Shown in pieces: positions 34,901 through 47,573 of a stretch of DNA of 64,000 nucleotides. The notes under the pieces were generated by a model that was not told the origin of the DNA, made no database searches, and saw nothing but the letters and a program-made list of their open reading frames with translations. The position numbers and the translations under genes were made by a program. Source of the DNA: Yamagishiella unicocca (Eukaryota > Chlorophyta > Chlorophyceae > Chlamydomonadales > Volvocaceae); the NCBI GenBank assembly GCA_003116995.1, contig BDSL01000106.1, forward strand, positions 248,001 to 312,000, in the 5' to 3' direction. Positions within the stretch are counted from its first letter, which is position 1; every line of letters starts with the position of its first letter.

Positions 34901-35728
34901 CGAAAAGCAAGCGTACAAGCAGACAGTTCCTATATCCCAAAAGCGGCCGTGGGACACACCTGGCGAGGGCGCAGCGGGAGGGAGCGGGGCGGGGACCAGG
35001 GCGGTAGGAGGAAGGGAGGGGAAGGAAGGCAGGGAGACGCGTGAAGGGCAGGGAGGGAGGGAGGGGAACTGGAGCTCCGTCCGCTGGACGGCGTGGTCCC
35101 GACGCGCTGCCGCACGTGCCTCGACACCGTAACTCACCCCCCCCTGCTTCTCAACCACCGGAACCTACCCCGTCGCCCTGAAGGTACGAGACGCGCTGGT
35201 CTCGGAGCGCGACCGGTTGTACGAGCGCCTCAAGGAAATCCCCTTCCTGGAGCCCTACCCTTCGCACGCCAACTTCATCCTCGCAAAAGTGGGTTTCAGT
35301 GGAATGATGGTCCAGGTAGCACACCCCATGTGCCCTTTCACCACAGCTGTATTGCCGCTTACACGGACGCTACCCTACCCCACCAATGACGCCATGCAGG
35401 CTGTCCGTCCCTTCGCGCAGTCCCCCGTCAACTCCACAGCTCACCCACCTCACCCACCACCCCACCACCCCTCGACACCGGCCCCCCAGTGCCCGCGCAC
35501 CCTCTCCCCTCCTTAGCTTGGCTGGGTTCCCTCAACTCGGCTTACCTGCCCCCCTCCCCCCAGGTGACCGCGGGTCGCGACGCCAAGGCTGTGAAGGAGT
35601 CGCTCGCCTCGCAGCACGGCATCATGGTCCGCCACTACGCCAAGAAGGAGCTGTCCGGGTACGTCCGCGTCAGCGTGGGGCGCCCGGAGCACACGGACAA
35701 GCTCATCGCGGCGCTGAAGCAGCTATGA
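31946..35728 (+). CDS. hisC: Histidinol-phosphate aminotransferase, plastid-targeted
   Basis: Seven phase-consistent exons (31946-32353, 33031-33212, 33699-33777, 34014-34158, 34458-34603, 35184-35288, 35564-35728) give 409 aa. The first 50 or so residues are rich in Ser, Ala, Thr and Arg with few acids, typical of a chloroplast transit peptide. The mature enzyme shows [11 protein letters not shown], a [11 protein letters not shown] cofactor-binding segment, [17 protein letters not shown] (Asp239) and [15 protein letters not shown], with Lys269 as the predicted pyridoxal-phosphate Schiff base. The C-terminal domain ends in [11 protein letters not shown]. By family it converts imidazole acetol phosphate and glutamate to histidinol phosphate in histidine synthesis, as a dimer in the plastid stroma. 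The acceptor of exon 6 is AAG rather than CAG. The overall match to plant HISN6-type enzymes is clear. Confidence 0.97.
33330..33395 (+). repeat. Intronic ~30-bp direct repeat in the aminotransferase gene
   Basis: Two near-identical units of CTGGGGGCGGGGTGGCAGG plus CCAGGGCT lie in intron 2. They are G-rich and could form quadruplexes. No role is evident. Confidence 0.6.
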
Positions 35729-36919
35729 GCGGCCAGCGGCGGCGAGGAGGGCAGCCGGCGGGGGGGGGGGTGAGGAGCCGGGCCGCTGGGCTGCTGCCGA
35801 GAGGCCATGTGACCAATGTGGGTTGTGTGGATTGGGTTGGGGGGGAGCGTGCGTGGGTATGGGGGGGGGGTAAGGCGGGTCGCTACTACGGTATAGCCCT
35901 AGGGTTCCCTGGCGGCTGCCGGGCACGCATCAGCTCCGAGGGTAGGGCGGGCGCGGCGGCGCAATGCGGCGAGGGGCGTGTGTGAGGTAAAGTACTTGTT
36001 GCGGTTGTGGTATTTGGTGTTTGTTTTGGGGGGTCTGTGGTAGCCGAACATGCGGTGTGGCGCAGGGCACAGAGGCTGAGGTGGCGGAGGAGGGTTGGAG
36101 CTGCTGCAGGTTTTGTTTGCGGTGGCGGTAGGAAGGCGCGCGTCGCCCGCTGGCGACGAGGGGAACCTTGGGCGCGGCGACAGGCGGCTGCCGCGTGGAC
36201 GATGAAGTTGCAGCACGTCGTAGGGCGGCCTATCGATGTGGATGCCGTGTCGCGTCGTTGAAGGCTGGCCGCGTGTACGCACGTTTCGCATCGTGGCCCA
36301 TGTAAGCGCAGGCCAGCCCCTCACTTGCCTCCGGAAGCGTCTGCCACTTATTCCCTTATTCCTTACAATGGGCGGAGCGTTCGCATTGGTGAGATTGCGT
36401 TTGGGGGGGACAAGACAAGGCAAGAATCGCAGTTGGCACATGGGCAGGAGGGTATTGACCGAGCATTAGTGCATCACATTAAGGATGCCGCATGTGCTTG
36501 ATTAGGGCGTTATTGCAAAGCGAGGCAACACCTCGAATCCATGATGAACTGCCGATATAATAGGTGCGGGGAGTTTGCTGGATAGGACTAGTCCACGGGA
36601 GACTATCCTTGAGACGTGCGCTTAATTGTAATCGGACACATGGCCTAGCGGGTACGGCCGGAAGAGTAGTCATAGTTGGCAAGTCAACCCTTAAGACACA
36701 ACGCTGCTTAAATTGTTGTCGATTATACCGACGTGGTGAAATAGACTGGTTCAGTTTGCGGTCCTTTCGGCACGACGACAACTCCCACAGGCCTGGTGGA
36801 ACCCCATTTCTATAGTTGATGTAATCGCATATAACGTACGCCTATAGAGTATGGACGCGGCGTAGCCTCAAGGCGGTCGTGGGACGGGCGCAAGCAGGTC
36901 GCCCTGGGTAGCTTGGAAC
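35729..36919. other. Spacer between hisC and the B3-SET gene
   Basis: The left part is the G-rich 3' flank of hisC, with a TGTAA at 36301-36305 as a possible, rather distant, poly(A) signal. The right part (36450-36900) is less GC-rich and presumably carries the promoter of the next gene; TATAATA occurs near 36553. No other gene was seen. Confidence 0.4.
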
Positions 36920-39900
36920 ATGGCTGGAGAGGGGGGAGCTGTCTCTTCAGTTCCAGCACCAGCACCTGCAAATGCTAAAAGTTCCGGTATGCAAGGCACA
37001 TTGGCGTCTTGCTGTGAGTTTGCGGTCGCAGACCAAAAGTTACTAGACGCCAAGCAGCCCACGCAAGACGTCAAGCAAGAAGCCTCGGGATCATTCGGTA
37101 AGATGACAAACGTTTGGTGAACATTCGCCGGGTAGTGTGCTGCGCGCGCTGCGCTAGGGTCGGTGTTCGCGTGCGTGCACCGCTGTGACACGCGATGCAC
37201 AGCATAGGACTTTTGCATTTTTTCTGGGTTCCGCCTTTCGTCTCACCAAAACGATGCCTCCTGTCTTTGCGACAGGGCCGGCCGGGCCTCGGCCGTCATC
37301 AGTCAGGGAAAGGCTGATGGCCCAGAAGAAAAAGCTGCTGACGACCCACGCCGCTGCCCCAGCCCCACCTCTAGCCCCAGTCCTAGTCGCACCGACGACC
37401 GGCCCCACCGCGCCTGCGACCGCACTTCCCCCCAAGCAGCGGACTGTGCCAGGTCAGGTCGCTGAGGCTGCAGCAGCGGTCCCGTCTGCCGGACTGCCGG
37501 CTGCGGCGTCGCTGCCGACAGCACAGAATGCCTCCCTGGCTGCACCAGCGTCTGCCGCGGCGCCAACCGATGTGCTGGCACGTGAACAACAGCACCCGGA
37601 ACACCATGACGGTGTCCAACTGGGTCAACTCGATACCGGGGGGGCGGGCCTCGCCTCCTCCAGCGGCCAGCCCTCCGGCAGGCAAACAGTGCCCACAGCG
37701 TTGCAGCCCGCTGCGCAAGCCAGCGCCCACAGGGCGGAATCCCTCGGCCCAGGCGCCGCCTCAGCGCTGCGTTCCGCTGGCAGCGACGGCGGCTGCCATC
37801 GACGCGCTGGGGGCGGCGCGGCGGCCGTGCGGCCGCCGTTCTCGTTCTGCATCCAGGTGGGGAAGTTCATGATGAAGAAGGGCGCGCTGCTGATCGAGTA
37901 CAGCGCACTGACGCGGGCCGGTCTGCGCGGCCCCGCCGACCTTGGCCCTATCACCACGGCGGAAAATCCGCATCCCCTTAAGCTTAAATTGGGCGACGCC
38001 TTGATAGACTTTGTCTTAAAGGACTACTCCCCACCTCAGAAAGAGAAGCAGCCTGCACAGCAACAGCAGCAGCCTGGGCAGCCACCGAGGTCAGAGAAAG
38101 AGCCGGCTCTGGCAGCGGTCCCGTCTGCCATGCCATCGGCGTCGGCGTCGGCGTTTGCGACAACGCATGACGCGGCCTTGGCTGGGTCGCCGCAACGGCA
38201 ACCGCGGCATCACGGGGTCCCACATGGCTGTGGCGGGTGGAGGGTGGGAGTGAAGGGCAGCAAGCAATGGCTCCAGAACGCAGGTATCGCCGAGGGCAGC
38301 CGGGTCCGTTTTAAGCGACTGGCGGACGGCAGGTATCTGGTGGAGAAGGTTGCAGGTGTTGGAGGGGACGGAGGTGCCGCCGCCGTGGTACATCCACACG
38401 GCAGCACCAACGGCGCTGCCAGTGGCGCACACAGCGCGCAGGCGGCAGCAGCGGGCGCAGCGACGGCGGCAGCGATGGCGGCGGCGGCGCCGCCGCAGGC
38501 GCGGGCGGGGTCAGAGGCGCGGCGGCAGGGGGATGGCGGCAGCGGCGTGCAGGTGCAGGTCGGCAGCAGCGGATCGGGGCTGGTGGCAGCCACCAGTGAG
38601 CGAGGGAGCAAGGAGATGGCGGGAAGCAGGGGGGCGGTGTCGGCGGGGGAGAGCGGGGGCACCGCAGGCGGCCGCCGCGGCGGCGGGCTGGGGCTCGCCA
38701 GTGTGGGGAGCGACTACGCGGCTAGCGGCGACGTTGCGATGATGAGGAAGAGGGACGCCGGCGAAGCGGGGGAGGCGGCGGATGGTGGTACCACCGGCGG
38801 CGATCCGGGCGGGCAGAAGCGGGGTGTTGGGGCGGAGGTGGGGCCGGGGGCTGCTGGCAAGCGCCCCGCTGCCACCGCCGCCACCGCCGCTGCGGCTGCT
38901 GCTGATGCCGCGAAGGGTAAAGAAAAGGCGGGGTCTCAGCTACCAAAGAGTGCGAAGCCTGCGACGGCGGCAAAGGGAGCCGCACGGGCGGCCTCTGGCG
39001 CGCTTCCATCTGCCGCCTTCGCCGCCGCCGCCGCCTTTCGGAACGCCGCACCTGCTGGCGGCTCCACTGGTACCGTCACTGCGGCGCCGGCGGCCCCGAA
39101 ATTCGCCACGAAGGCCGCATGCAAGGTGGCGGCATGCGAGCAGCAGCAGCAGCCGGTCAGGGCCGCTGAACAGCCTCGCGAGCAGCCCTCAGCTGCGCCC
39201 GGCAGCACGTCCGGGGCAGCAGTGGTGGGGCCAGCCGCTGCCGGCGAGGAGGGAAGACCCCCGACCAAGCGGCCTCGCTTGTCGCAACCCCAACCCCAAG
39301 AGCACAGGCCGCAGGCCTCGCCAGCAGCGTCACCGGCTGCGACGTTGCCGCGTTGTTCCTCGCAGAGAGCCTCGACCGCCGCCGGTGTGGCCTATGACCC
39401 GCGGTTTGGTAAGGAGCTGACAAAAACCGACCTCACTTCCAAGATGCTAATTACTTCGTCCATGTGTTCGCCGGGCGGCGTCTTCCATTCACTGGTCAGC
39501 GGCGGGTACAGAGGCAACGTGGAGCTGCGGCAGGCGGGCAGTCCACTTTCCAACGGAAACTGTGGAACGTGCTGGGAGGTAGGTGGGTGGTTAGGGCCGC
39601 CTGTTAATGCGCAGGTGTTGGGTGAAGCAGCGGAAAAGAACGGGTAGAGGGATAGGGAGGCATCACGACGGGGGGGTAAAGGGGTAAGGGCGTGCGGGGT
39701 ATGCGTGTAGTTTGCTGGCGTGGAATACCGTGCACGTATTCTCATAGGACGCCACGCATTGCGCCAGCGTGCTAAGGGCACCCAGCCCTCCAACCACAGT
39801 ACGGTGTTGCACTCCACGTGGTATGCCGTTCATCGGTGACTCCGCACGTGGCCGCCCCACCTGCTGCGCCAAATACTCCTTGCACGCCAACCCGCCGGTT

Positions 39901-41502
39901 GCAGGTGTGGTTCCACAGCGGGCAGAAGCGCTCTGGGTATGTTCGGATACGAGGGCCTGCGATGCAGATGATGTGCGAGGTGGGAGACGTGCTGGACTTC
40001 AGGCCTTATCAGGCGCCGCCGGCGGCCCCACCAGCAGCAGATGCCACCAGTGGGCGCAATGCTGACGCGGCAGCCGCACCTGTGTTCGTGGTGACGCGGC
40101 TCCACGGGCTCATGGCCCAAACAACAACAGCCCAGGCGCCCGCAGCAGCAGCAGCAGCAGCAGCGGGGCCGCAGCCCGCAGCCGCCAGTATCGACCGACA
40201 AGGCAGCGCGCCGCGGCCGCCATCCCCGCATTACACGTCGCCGCCGCCTTGCGGCCAGATTCGAATAAGGGTAGAGCCGCAGCCCCCGCCGCAGCCGCAT
40301 GTGGCCTCCACGCCGGACTCCATCCAGGTAGCCGCCGCCAGCATCACCCGCGACCGGCTCCGAGGCCACGGCCTGGCGCCCCAGCCGCCAGGGGCCTCCC
40401 AGCCGCCAGGCACCTCCCAGCCGCACCCTCAGCCGAAGGAGCTGCTCCCACCGAGCCGCGATGAGCAGGATCTCGCAGTCTGCGGCGTGGTGTTCATAGG
40501 CAGATCGGTGGCAAGGAAGCCGCGCGCCGGCGCCGCCGCCTGGAGCGAGCGGCGCCTTAAGAGCACCGGCGCCGCCGCCGGCGTGCCGGTCGTCGAGGTG
40601 CCCGGGCTGGACGACTCGGGGCGCACCCTGCCCGGCTGGACGCGCAAGCGCTGGCATGCGCTGTTCAGCCAGGGCCCGGACTCGCAGCTGCATTTAGCGC
40701 CTGGCGCCGCCGGCGCCGCCGCCGGTGGCTGCGCCCAGCTCCGGGTGTCCGTCATTCGGCAGGGGCTCTGCGAAATGGTGGACCTCGGCGTAGCGCTGCC
40801 CGAGGGGCCGGTGTGTCGCGGCGGGCTGCGGCCGTGCCGCGACGAGGAGCGGGGGGGGCTGGGGGTGTGCACCGAGGCGGCGATCGCGAGGGGCGCACCG
40901 GTGGGCGTGCTCGCGGGATACGTGATGCAGGGGCGCAGACACGGCCCTTGGGACAGCGGCAGTGTCGGCGACGGCAAGGACGAGCGGTACGACACGTGCG
41001 ACGCGGCGGTGTACGCTCGCGAGGGCTACAAATATGTCCAGCCAGACGCCCTGGAGGAACTGCGGCGGCGCAGCGCGGACGGCGGCGGCGGGTGCGGCGT
41101 CGACGGCGTCTGGCCCTTCCTGGCAATGTCGTTCCAGATGCCGTACCCGGACGAGCTCACGGAGATGGCCCCGCAGGACGTCAGCGGCGGCGGTGAGTAC
41201 GGCAGTGCAGTGCCCGAAGGGGCGGGGCGGGGGGCCGTCAGCGCACCCTGGGTGTGTGCGTGGCATAAGGACCCGGTTACACGACATGGGTAGAATAGCT
41301 GGCGCATTGTCTTCGAACACATGGTTGCGGGCGCATGCTGAAGCACTCTGGGTGGGGGCTGAAAAGCGGTCCTGGAGGCAGCGGCGACGCAGCTGCTGCC
41401 TCAACTCACTCGCCGCCACCCAGCCTGCCTGCCCGCTGCCAACCAGGAGCCCACCGCCCGGGTCCTGGCGCCTCGGCAACCCCACTGACACCGCCTGCCT
41501 GC

Positions 41503-41558
<56 letters not shown>

Positions 41559-44500
41559 CCCTGCCTGCCCTGCCTGCCTGCCTGCCCTACCTGGCTGGGG
41601 CTGCCGACGCAGGGCCGCGAGATCCGCGCCAGCCCGCTGAGCCGCCCAGGCCGCACGTGCTGTGCATGCTGGGTCACTGCAACGTGCTGTCGCTGGTGAA
41701 CGACGCGCGAGTCGTACAGCTGGAGGACGTCACGGAGGGCGCGGGGCCGCTACCGCCGGCCGACCCGAACTGCGTGGTGAGTGCGATCCGCATCAGGATA
41801 ACGAACTACCGGTTCCCAACCGCCAGGGTGTTACGGCGCCGGGCGCTGCCAACCACAAACAATCCCAATCAGGGCACCGTCCATTCCATACTTTGCCTCC
41901 ACGAGCTGCTGCAATTGCGGGGGCCGACGATTCCCAGCTGCGCGTAGCTCGGCGCCACAACGCGTCGCACCCTCACCTCCACCGCCTGCCGCCTCTGCCT
42001 CTTCACCACGCACACCTCTCCCTCCCACCCCCCGCGCTTCTACGCTTATCCCCCACCACGAGTGCACTTCCCATGTCGTGTAACCGGGTCTTTTTGATGC
42101 GTGTGATGAATACGCGTTTTGCCGCGTCTGGTGAATACGCGTTTCCCTCGCCCCTCCCTGGCGCAGATCCTCCCTGTCGCGGTACGGGGGGTCGTGCTGC
42201 CGGTGCTGGTGGCGCTGCGGGACATCGCCCCCGGCGAGCAGCTGCTGGTAGACTACGGAGAGGGCTGGTGGCGGGAGCTGGCGGCGGTGTGGGAGATGGC
42301 GGCCGCCGATGGGGCGAGTCCCTGTGGCATGCTCCACGAGGCAGGGGGGGTGGAGGCGGCCCAGCCTGCCGGGGTGCAAGTGGGCGGGGCGCAGAAGCAC
42401 CACCAGCAGCAGCCACCTCTCGTGCTGAAGGAAGAACAGCAGGACCATGCTGTCAATGGTGGAGGCTTCGTTGATGTGGGGTCCCAAGTGGCGGAGCCCG
42501 CGGGTGCAGGGCCGTTGGCGGCGCCGGCTGCGCCCAAAGAGTCCTCCGCGCTTAAAGCGCCTGCGCCTGCGGAGGGCAGTCACGGAGGCGCCGCTTCAGG
42601 GAAGGAGCAGGCGGTGAGGGGGCAGCCCCCGGAGCTCAGCAGCGACCGAGGCAGGGACCGGAACCGCAGCCGCGACCGAGATCGAAACCGCGACCGCAAG
42701 CGGTCCCGGTCTCGGTCCCGGGAGCAGAACAGGGACCGCCACCATCACCGACACCACCGCCACGAGGGTCGGGGCTGGGAAGCCGAGCGGGAGGGCGGGA
42801 GGGGCCGCACGTCGCGGTCGCAGTCGAGGGATCGGGACCGGGGCAGGAGGCAGTCCCGGGAACGAGAGCGGGACGCGGACCGACACCGAGAGCGGGACCG
42901 AGAGCGGGACCGAGAACGGGGCCATGGGCGGTACCATCATGGTGCTGACGAGCGGACCCGAGACCGCGACCGGGATCGCGACCGGGATCGGGGTCCGGAG
43001 CGCGGCCGGGAGCGCAGGTGGGAGGCGTTTGTGGAGCGTGATGCAGGCAGCCGGGGGGGCAGCGATGTCGGCGCCGGCGGCGATGTCACGGCAGCAGCCG
43101 AGGCGAAGCGGCGCGGTGTCGAAGGCACCGCCCCGGGGGCAGCCGAGGCGACCGCGGCGAACGGCACTTCAGGGAAGGAAGGGCATCCGGTGTGTGGGGC
43201 TGTGGCGCCGGGGCCTCCGGCACAGCCGGGGGGGTCGCAAGAGCCGCCGCAGCCGTGTCGGAGCAGCAGCGCTAGCGGGGGCCGAGTGCTGCAGCAAGCG
43301 GCCAACGGAGTGTCTCACACTCCGCAGCTTCCCAAGCGAACACAGCAGCAGACACAACAACAGCAAGGACAGCAGCGAGAACAGCAGCAGGAACAGCAGC
43401 AGGAACAGCAACTGCGGCGACAGCAGCAGCAACAACAGCAGCAAGGAGGGCCCGCCGCCGCTGCGGCCATGTACAGCAGCAGCCTCCACGGCGGCGGCGA
43501 CACATGTACCTCGCCGGGGGGCACAGCGCTCCGGGGCCCGGCTGCAGACGTAGGAGGCAGTGCTGGTGCGCCATCCGTCCCGTGCCCAGGCCCCACGCCT
43601 GGTGTGTCGGCGGCTGCCGACATCATCGCCGCTACGGCTGCCGCTACGGCTGGTGCCGCTGCTGCTGGTGCCGCCGCTACGGCTGCCGCTACTGCTGATG
43701 CTGCTGATGCTGATGCTGCTGGTGGGTTGCGGGCAGCTGCGGTGCCGCCCCCTGACGTGGGGCATTCTACCGCTTGGACGCAGAGCTGCAATGCCATGGA
43801 TTCTACCGCCACCAATGCCGCCACCGCCGCCGCCGCCGCCGCCACCGATACAGCCGCCCCTGCTCGGGATCGTAAGCGCGACTCCAGCCGCGAGCGCTGT
43901 CCCCCTGCTGCCGCCGTCACCGCCACAGCCGCAGCGGGAGTGCAGCCGCCCGCCTTTACTACCGGTAACGGAAATCCCCGGGGCAACCTGGCACCACAAC
44001 ACCACTCACCAAACGGGCGAGGAGGAAAGCAGCGGCGGAGCCAGCAGCAGCCAAGTCAAGCCCAGCCCGGGAAGGGTGGCTCGCCTCGCAGTGCCGACAA
44101 GCACTTGGGGAAGCAGACCCGCCTGCCGGGGGCGAAATCGTCACGGGGCGTCTCCGCCGCGGGAGGTTTCGGAGCTGGGGCGGGGAGCGTGTCAGTGGGC
44201 GCTAGTGACCCGGCGGCCGACCCGGCGGCGGCGGTAGCAGCAGCCACCACCACTGCCAGCGGCGGCGCTGCGGAGGTGCCCCTGGGACAGGTTAGCGGTG
44301 GGCGTGGTGACGGTACGGCGGATTGTGGCGGCGTCCCAGGGGGTGGCAGCGGCAGCGGCGCCAAGCGGCGGCGTCTGACGTCGGGCGGGGTCGACAGTCC
44401 TGACGGCGGCGCGGCGGGCCGGCTGGAGCGGGAGCCGTCGGGCTCTGGGTCGTTTGGCTGGCCGAGCGCCGGAGGTGACACCGGCAGCGTCGGTGACGGC

Positions 44501-45245
44501 GGCAGCGGCGGCAGCGGGGGAGGGAAGCGGGGTGGTGGTGGCGGTGGTGGCGGTGGTGGTGCCGGGTCGCGACAGCGATCGAGGCTGAGCAGTGGTGGCG
44601 GCAAGACGGTCTACGTGCCGCTGAGGTGAGAGGAGGCTGCGGGGTGGGTGGGTTCGAGGGAAACCCGTGGATGGGTGGGTGGGTGGGTGGGCGGGAGGTA
44701 AAGGTGGGGTCGATGTGGCACCTGGCCCCCGCACGCACACGCTCATACCTGCATCCTCACCCCTACCCCTTCCTCTACCCCTTCCCCTACCCCTTCCTCT
44801 ACCCCTTCCTCTACCCCTACCCCTACCTCACAGTGACCCGTACCGCCACAAGCGCCGAGTCACGGGTCGTCCCCCGCCGGACTCCATGACGGACATGGGG
44901 TGCGAGGAGCTGCTGCTGCGCCGCATGCGCGATGTCGCACACCGGGTCAACCCCTTCGACCCCGCCACCGCCATCGACACCGTGGCCACCATTGCAGCCC
45001 CGGATGGCGTCACGACCCCCAGGAAGGGCGGCCGCAGGAACACAGGGGGAGGAGCGGGTGCCAATGCCACTCCTGCGGCTGACGCGGCGTGGAGGGACGC
45101 GGCGACGCCGTCCCTGTATGACTGGGTGGACTCGCTGAGGGTGCAAACCCTGGGGGCGGGGCGGGGCCCGGCAGCGGCGCCGCAGGGCTGGGGCGCGCAG
45201 CCGCCAGCCGCCGCCCCGCAGTTCGGTTTCGGTTTTGGTAGTTGA
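36920..45245 (+). CDS. B3-like DNA-binding + SET-domain chromatin protein, 2,267 aa
   Basis: Six phase-consistent exons: 36920-37097, 37276-39578, 39905-41192, 41613-41776, 42167-44625, 44834-45245. Residues about 246-420 contain a split B3-like region (FSFCIQVGKFMMKKGALL ... GWRVGVKGSKQWLQNAGI, GSRVRFK). Residues about 769-892 contain a second (GKELTKTDL ... VELRQ ... GYVRI, CEVGDVLDFRP, VFVVTRL). A SET domain spans about 1145-1350: LGVCTEAAIARGAPVGVLAGYV, then CNVLSLVNDAR...DPNC, then LVALRDIAPGEQLLVDYG. The usual NHSC is NDAR here, so catalysis is uncertain. Downstream are Arg/Asp/Arg/Glu repeats, poly-Gln, and a C-terminal piece (LYDWVDSLRVQTLG). KRPR-type basic clusters suggest a nuclear location. 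I infer a DNA-targeted lysine methyltransferase or reader. The low-complexity linkers could hide small introns. Confidence 0.8.
41494..41587 (+). repeat. CCTG tetranucleotide repeat
   Basis: About 94 bp consist almost only of CCTG/CCTGC units with a few single-base interruptions. It lies in the intron between exons 3 and 4 of the B3-SET gene, close to the acceptor (ACGCAG at 41607-41612), where it also serves as a pyrimidine-rich tract. Confidence 0.9.
44757..44828 (+). repeat. Pyrimidine-rich TACCCCTTCCTC tandem repeat
   Basis: About six 12-bp units of CTACCCCTTCC(T/C) lie just before the acceptor of the last exon of the B3-SET gene (CTCACAG at 44827-44833). They form an extended polypyrimidine tract. 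Confidence 0.8.
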
Positions 45246-47573
45246 CGGCAGGGGCCGAACAGCAGTAGTGCGGGCGGGGGGGGCGAATGGCAGCATGCTG
45301 CATGACGGGTAGCATGGGTAGCACGGCCTAGCTGCAGTAGTAAGGCAGGTGTGTGGGGGGTGGGGGGGCGGGCGCCGGTGGTGGCAGTGCAGTGTGGCAG
45401 CAGTCTAGGTACAGTGCAGTGGGGGCCGCTGGACGAGCAAGAGGACAGCTCCTCGGTGGGAGGCCTCCGGTAGGGTTGCGCAAAAACAATAAAACAGGTG
45501 AACCGGCAAAGGAAACCACGCACCCACCCAAGCGGCCCCATCCATCCCCGGCCCGCCCACAGACCGTTAGTCTTAATGAGGCAGGTTACCGGTAGTACGA
45601 TAGTTTGCCGGGTGCCTTGAGTGGTCCAGTGGGCTGGGTTCGCGCCGCGCCACTTCCCAATGTTGGGATAGCGTAAAAACGCGTGTTGGTCTTACCACGC
45701 AAAGATGTTTGGTGGGGTGGGATGCAGGGAAGAACTGCTGCTTGCGTGGCGCACGTATTACGCCGTAACTGCGCCCTGCGACTGGGCTGTGTCCTGATTA
45801 GGCACCTGGTGTCGGTGCTGGGGCACCCTAAGACGCGCAGGCACAGCAGCCAGGGCAACTGTATGCCACTACGGCACTTGTTGTGTCACCGTTGGTATCG
45901 TCCACGGTCTTGCGGTTGCGGTTGCAGCCGGCCGCCTAGGTGGGTACACAAGGCCAGCAGCAGCAATCGCGCCGCTATTTTTTAATGATGCCCTTGCTCG
46001 AATCCTGTTGCGTGGCTTCATAAAATGTGGTGTGGCATGGAGTTGTGATATCGCATGGGAGGCGCTGAGAGCTCTCGGCTATGCGTGCGCCGTGGGTCCG
46101 TACTTTGCTTTGACAGGATTAGGATCAGGACTGACCCGATCAGCACGGCATATCGCAATCCATTGATTGCGTTTGGCATGTGGGTATCGAAGCAAGAGCG
46201 TTTTTCGGAGCGAGCATTTTTCGGAGCGGGCAATGAGGGCACGTTTTCAGGACGAGCGGTGAGGTGCTTAGCCCGCCGTCCTGTGTTGGGCCCGCTGTAA
46301 CGTTGTTGTAACGGTTGTGATTCACCCACATCTAGTGCACCTGGCCAGCTGGCGCCATCTGTTGCATGCTGTATCTGGGCTTTGCCCGGCCTCCGTCGGC
46401 ACAGCTTTCTTCGGCGATTACAGCTCCCGGCTCCTGCTTAGCCCCGGAAGCGCCTGAAAGGCATTTCATCCTAAGAACCTGAGAATGACACCCCCGTCCA
46501 TCATCAACACCTGAATCACATTACACGTGGTCTCACTAAATGTCTAGCCCGCCGTGCTTGTGGCGCCACGTGGGCTTGGTCAATGAGTACGACACGTATC
46601 GATGTCCGTGTCGGCATTTCGTGCATGGCGCCGAGGCTCGCCACGATGTCCGTGAGAAGCGTACGCCGAAGGTGGCAGCCGCTCCTGTACCTGAGCGGAG
46701 CTTGGTTGCCCTTCTCACATGACGCCTGTGGACACCCCGCAACCTTCGATCGGTTTTATGCTTCGACATACCGCTTGTAATAAACCCTCCGCGAGCGGAC
46801 CGCCTGCCTCACACCATACCACCTGTGACGCACTGAATGTGGTAAGATCGACCCGTAATTGACGCACAGCGAGGGGGCACGTGGCCGTGCCCAAGCATGC
46901 GCCGCGGATTGCTCGAGGATTTTCCAATGGACAGGAATAATGCTACTAGGATGCCCAGGAAGTGCTTGATAAAGCTGGACGAGCTGCAAAACCGCGCGCC
47001 TACAATGTTCTGGGATACTTGGAGGTGTCGCTGCGAGTCGTAAGTATTGAATGCCCGGCGCCTCAAAGCTTCCATGCCGAGCCATCTCTTGATGCTTCTC
47101 GCTCCGTAGCCTTGCTAGGAAAGCGACGGCGGAGTCGTGCCGCCGCCTTCAGTGCGGCAGTGCGCGCTCTGTACGGCTGCGATGCCGTGCAGCCCTGTGG
47201 CATCACAGCGGCGCCCGCACCCGTCTCGGGTGCTTGATCCTTAGCAAGCGCGACAGAGTTAAGCATCCCCGCCCGCGTGCGCACATTGCGCAAAGGGCAG
47301 CTGAGGGTCGGGCAATTGAGACCGTTCTGACGCAATTTCCACGCAAGCATTCATTGTGTGTCTCTATCGCATCCCTTGACGCAGCACCGCCCTACGTTCC
47401 TACCTTCCAGCAACCAACGCGCGGCGCGCGCCAGCGGCCGGCTGCCGCGAAGCCCACGCAACAACGGCCTTCTTGAGCCGTAACACTTTCAACATAATGC
47501 TCTTCGAGATCGCGGTAATCGATCCTCAATAGCAGTGCCGGATAGCTACGAAGGCAGCGATCCAGCGGTCGAT
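45246..47573. other. Intergenic region; no gene resolved
   Basis: This is the 3' flank of the B3-SET gene and the upstream region of the transporter. TGTAA occurs at 46296-46300 and near 46308, the latter inside GTTGTTGTAACGGTT, a scrap resembling the end of the 135-bp dispersed repeat. Open frames of 60-110 codons occur on both strands without recognisable content. Confidence 0.4.
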
